Shown here piece after piece: positions 43,016-44,089 of a DNA stretch of 44,089 nt (its first letter is position 1; each line of letters opens with the position of its first letter). Source of the stretch: Anaerostipes hadrus ATCC 29173 = JCM 17467 (GTDB lineage: Bacteria > Bacillota > Clostridia > Lachnospirales > Lachnospiraceae); NCBI RefSeq assembly GCF_030296915.1, contig NZ_AP028031.1, positions 2,760,001-2,804,089 on the forward strand. Direction: 5' to 3'. A program made the translations under genes and the position numbers. The notes under the pieces were generated by a model, which worked only from the letters and a program-made list of their open reading frames with translations, ran no database searches and had not been told where the DNA came from.

Positions 43016-43254
43016 TTTTTGCACCTTTTTCCTTTCCTTACTTCCGGAACAGGGTCATATCCGCCTTTTGAAAATGGATTACATCTTAATATTCTAAAAA
43101 TTGCCAAAAGACTTCCTTTGACAACCCCGTGTTTCTCCAATGCTTCTATGGCATATTCCGAACAAGTCGGAACATATATACATGTTCCTCTTCCCTTTAA
43201 TCTCGATAAATATTTTCTGTAAAACCTGATAATGGATATTAAAATCTTCTTCAA
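43012..43254 (-). CDS. yidD: YidD membrane protein insertion efficiency factor
   Basis: This 80-residue protein starts at TTG, giving the family N terminus [16 protein letters not shown]. The hallmark [15 protein letters not shown] and the [17 protein letters not shown] segment, with three conserved cysteines (Cys26, Cys31, Cys59), are intact. It assists YidC-dependent insertion and lies between rnpA and yidC as usual. Confidence 0.95.
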   Translation of the reverse strand: MKKILISIIRFYRKYLSRLKGRGTCIYVPTCSEYAIEALEKHGVVKGSLLAIFRILRCNPFSKGGYDPVPEVRKGKRCKK

Positions 43255-43260
43255 TTGTAA

Positions 43261-43599
43261 TCAACTCTTCTTCAGATGATGCAAATCTATCAAATGTAGA
43301 AATGCACTTTCAATTGTATGGTAATTCTGTCCTTTTGCAGTTTGTCTTGCAATTACTACCATATCATATCCTGTTTTCAAATTATCCTGATTCAAACGAT
43401 AGCTTTCACGAATTAAGCGTGTAGTTCTGTGTCTGACTACACTATTTCCTACTTTTTTACTTACTGATATTCCCAGACGGTTATATTCTAGATCATTCTT
43501 CCTATAATAAAGGACCAAGTACCTGTTGGCTTTGGAGTTTCCTTCATTATATACCATCTGGAATTCTCTGTTATTTCTTAATGAATGATAATTTTTCAT
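43261..43599 (-). CDS. rnpA: ribonuclease P protein component
   Basis: This 112-residue basic protein helps the RNase P RNA cut the 5' leader from tRNA precursors. The N terminus SLRNNREFQMVYNEG and the central basic signature VVRHRTTRLIRESYR match RnpA (the common RNR motif reads RHR here). It follows rpmH by 49 bases, with a hairpin terminator between. Confidence 0.95.
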   Translation of the reverse strand: MKNYHSLRNNREFQMVYNEGNSKANRYLVLYYRKNDLEYNRLGISVSKKVGNSVVRHRTTRLIRESYRLNQDNLKTGYDMVVIARQTAKGQNYHTIESAFLHLIDLHHLKKS

Positions 43600-43630
43600 G
43601 GTTCTCTTCCTTATTAATAGAGAAAAGAAA

Positions 43631-43650
43631 AGGTCACATCTCTGCGACCT
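43631..43650 (-). terminator. hairpin between rpmH and rnpA, probable partial terminator
   Basis: On the minus strand an 8-bp stem AGGTCGCA/TGTGACCT with a GAGA tetraloop (one G-U pair) is followed by TTTTCTTTTC. It overlaps the rpmH stop codon. Such a hairpin would lower rnpA expression relative to ribosomal protein L34. Confidence 0.75.
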
Positions 43651-43783
43651 AAGCTGATAATCTATTTCTTCCTTTTGCTCTTCTGCTCTTCAGAACTTTT
43701 CTTCCGTTTGCAGTGCTCATTCTTTTTCTAAATCCATGAACCTTAGATCTCTGTCTTTTCTTTGGCTGAAATGTCATTTTCAT
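43649..43783 (-). CDS. rpmH: 50S ribosomal protein L34
   Basis: This 44-residue, highly basic protein begins [20 protein letters not shown] and ends KGRNRLSA; length and sequence are typical of L34. The start follows a strong AAGGAGG. The C-terminal NRLSA replaces the more common KKLSA. It is the first gene left of the origin. Confidence 0.97.
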   Translation of the reverse strand: MKMTFQPKKRQRSKVHGFRKRMSTANGRKVLKSRRAKGRNRLSA

Positions 43784-43854
43784 GCTAAAACACCTCCTTA
43801 ACAAAATTTTATGATTATATATCTGAATAATATATTCGTAAAAACATCACTCCT

Positions 43855-43884
43855 ATTATAGACAGAGAAACTCCAAAAAGTCAA
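43855..43884 (-). promoter_or_regulatory. rpmH promoter
   Basis: On the minus strand, -35 TTGACT (43879-43884) and -10 TATAAT (43855-43860) are separated by 18 bases. It drives rpmH and, past the hairpin, rnpA-yidD-yidC-jag. Confidence 0.8.
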
Positions 43885-43947
43885 GTAAATTCTACGCTTT
43901 TTTCACTTTCTTATAGAATTTCATATATATTGTGTTTTACGCGCAAG

Positions 43948-44089
43948 TTATCCACAATTTGTAGATAACTTGTGTATAACTTGGTGATAAAATGTGAATT
44001 ATAAACACAGTATTTGTCAAATTCCTTTGTTTTTTCTCGTTTTTTGACATGTGTATAATGTGGAACAACTTATCCACAATATGTGGGCA
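43948..44089. other. oriC: replication origin region (oriC), DnaA-box cluster, partial
   Basis: Two perfect DnaA boxes TTATCCACA lie on the plus strand at 43948-43956 and 44070-44078. Three near matches lie on the minus strand: TTATCTACA (43960-43968) and TTATACACA (43971-43979 and 44050-44058). Three of them are packed in 32 bases. The rpmH side is typical for oriC next to dnaA in Firmicutes. The window ends before dnaA, so the unwinding element and further boxes may lie beyond. Confidence 0.88.

Overview
The window is chromosomal DNA of a low-GC, anaerobic, spore-forming Firmicute of the Lachnospiraceae type. The 16S rRNA 5' third (1-548) resembles Anaerostipes, probably near A. hadrus. That is a recollection of the 16S V1-V2 sequence, not a database search. 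Supporting signs are DUF5711, DUF4446 and TSCPD-domain proteins, a YyaC-type sporulation protein, SpoIIIJ/Jag, a PdaA-like cortex deacetylase, and canonical parS sites with Spo0J/Soj.

The right end is the origin. Five DnaA-box-like 9-mers lie at 43948-44078, and the dnaA side is cut off by the window end. Leftward from there runs the classic origin-flanking block on the minus strand: rpmH, rnpA, yidD, yidC, jag, mnmE, mnmG, rsmG, an unrecognised coiled-coil gene, argS, two parS sites, parA, parB, a DUF4446 gene and serS. Almost all genes, including the rRNA operon at the far left, are on the minus strand and so are read away from the origin, in the direction of fork movement.

Between serS and the rRNA operon lie accessory and housekeeping modules. 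Positions 24882-30778 hold a Bce-type module: response regulator and histidine kinase, then a PHP phosphatase and a cupin gene, then the ABC transporter pair. Positions 22976-24624 hold fruR-fruK without fruA, with three phased operator repeats over the promoter. Positions 18775-22880 hold a 5-formyl-THF cyclo-ligase followed by three tandem paralogous secreted proteins of unknown function. Positions 14603-18580 hold a flavin-based extracytosolic electron-transfer operon: ApbE, a four-domain FMN-binding protein, a one-domain FMN-binding protein and a NapH-like Fe-S membrane protein. A Tp47-like secreted protein follows at 13093-14400. Positions 9438-12998 hold mtnN, TSCPD-murG and a Fic protein. 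Positions 1074-9346 hold dUTPase, a PdaA-like deacetylase, an ECF-like sigma factor, a PfoR/PTS-IIC-like membrane protein, yyaC, a LysM protein, a DUF5711 protein and CvpA.

The most notable system is the flavinylation operon. All five FMN-binding domains carry an intact flavinylation motif, the ApbE to load them is encoded first, and the Fe-S membrane protein could feed electrons to them. A 16-bp inverted repeat (GTTAGT-N4-GCTAAC) lies in front of apbE and recurs in front of the Tp47-like gene, suggesting one regulator controls both. No CRISPR array, insertion sequence, prophage or tRNA gene was seen.
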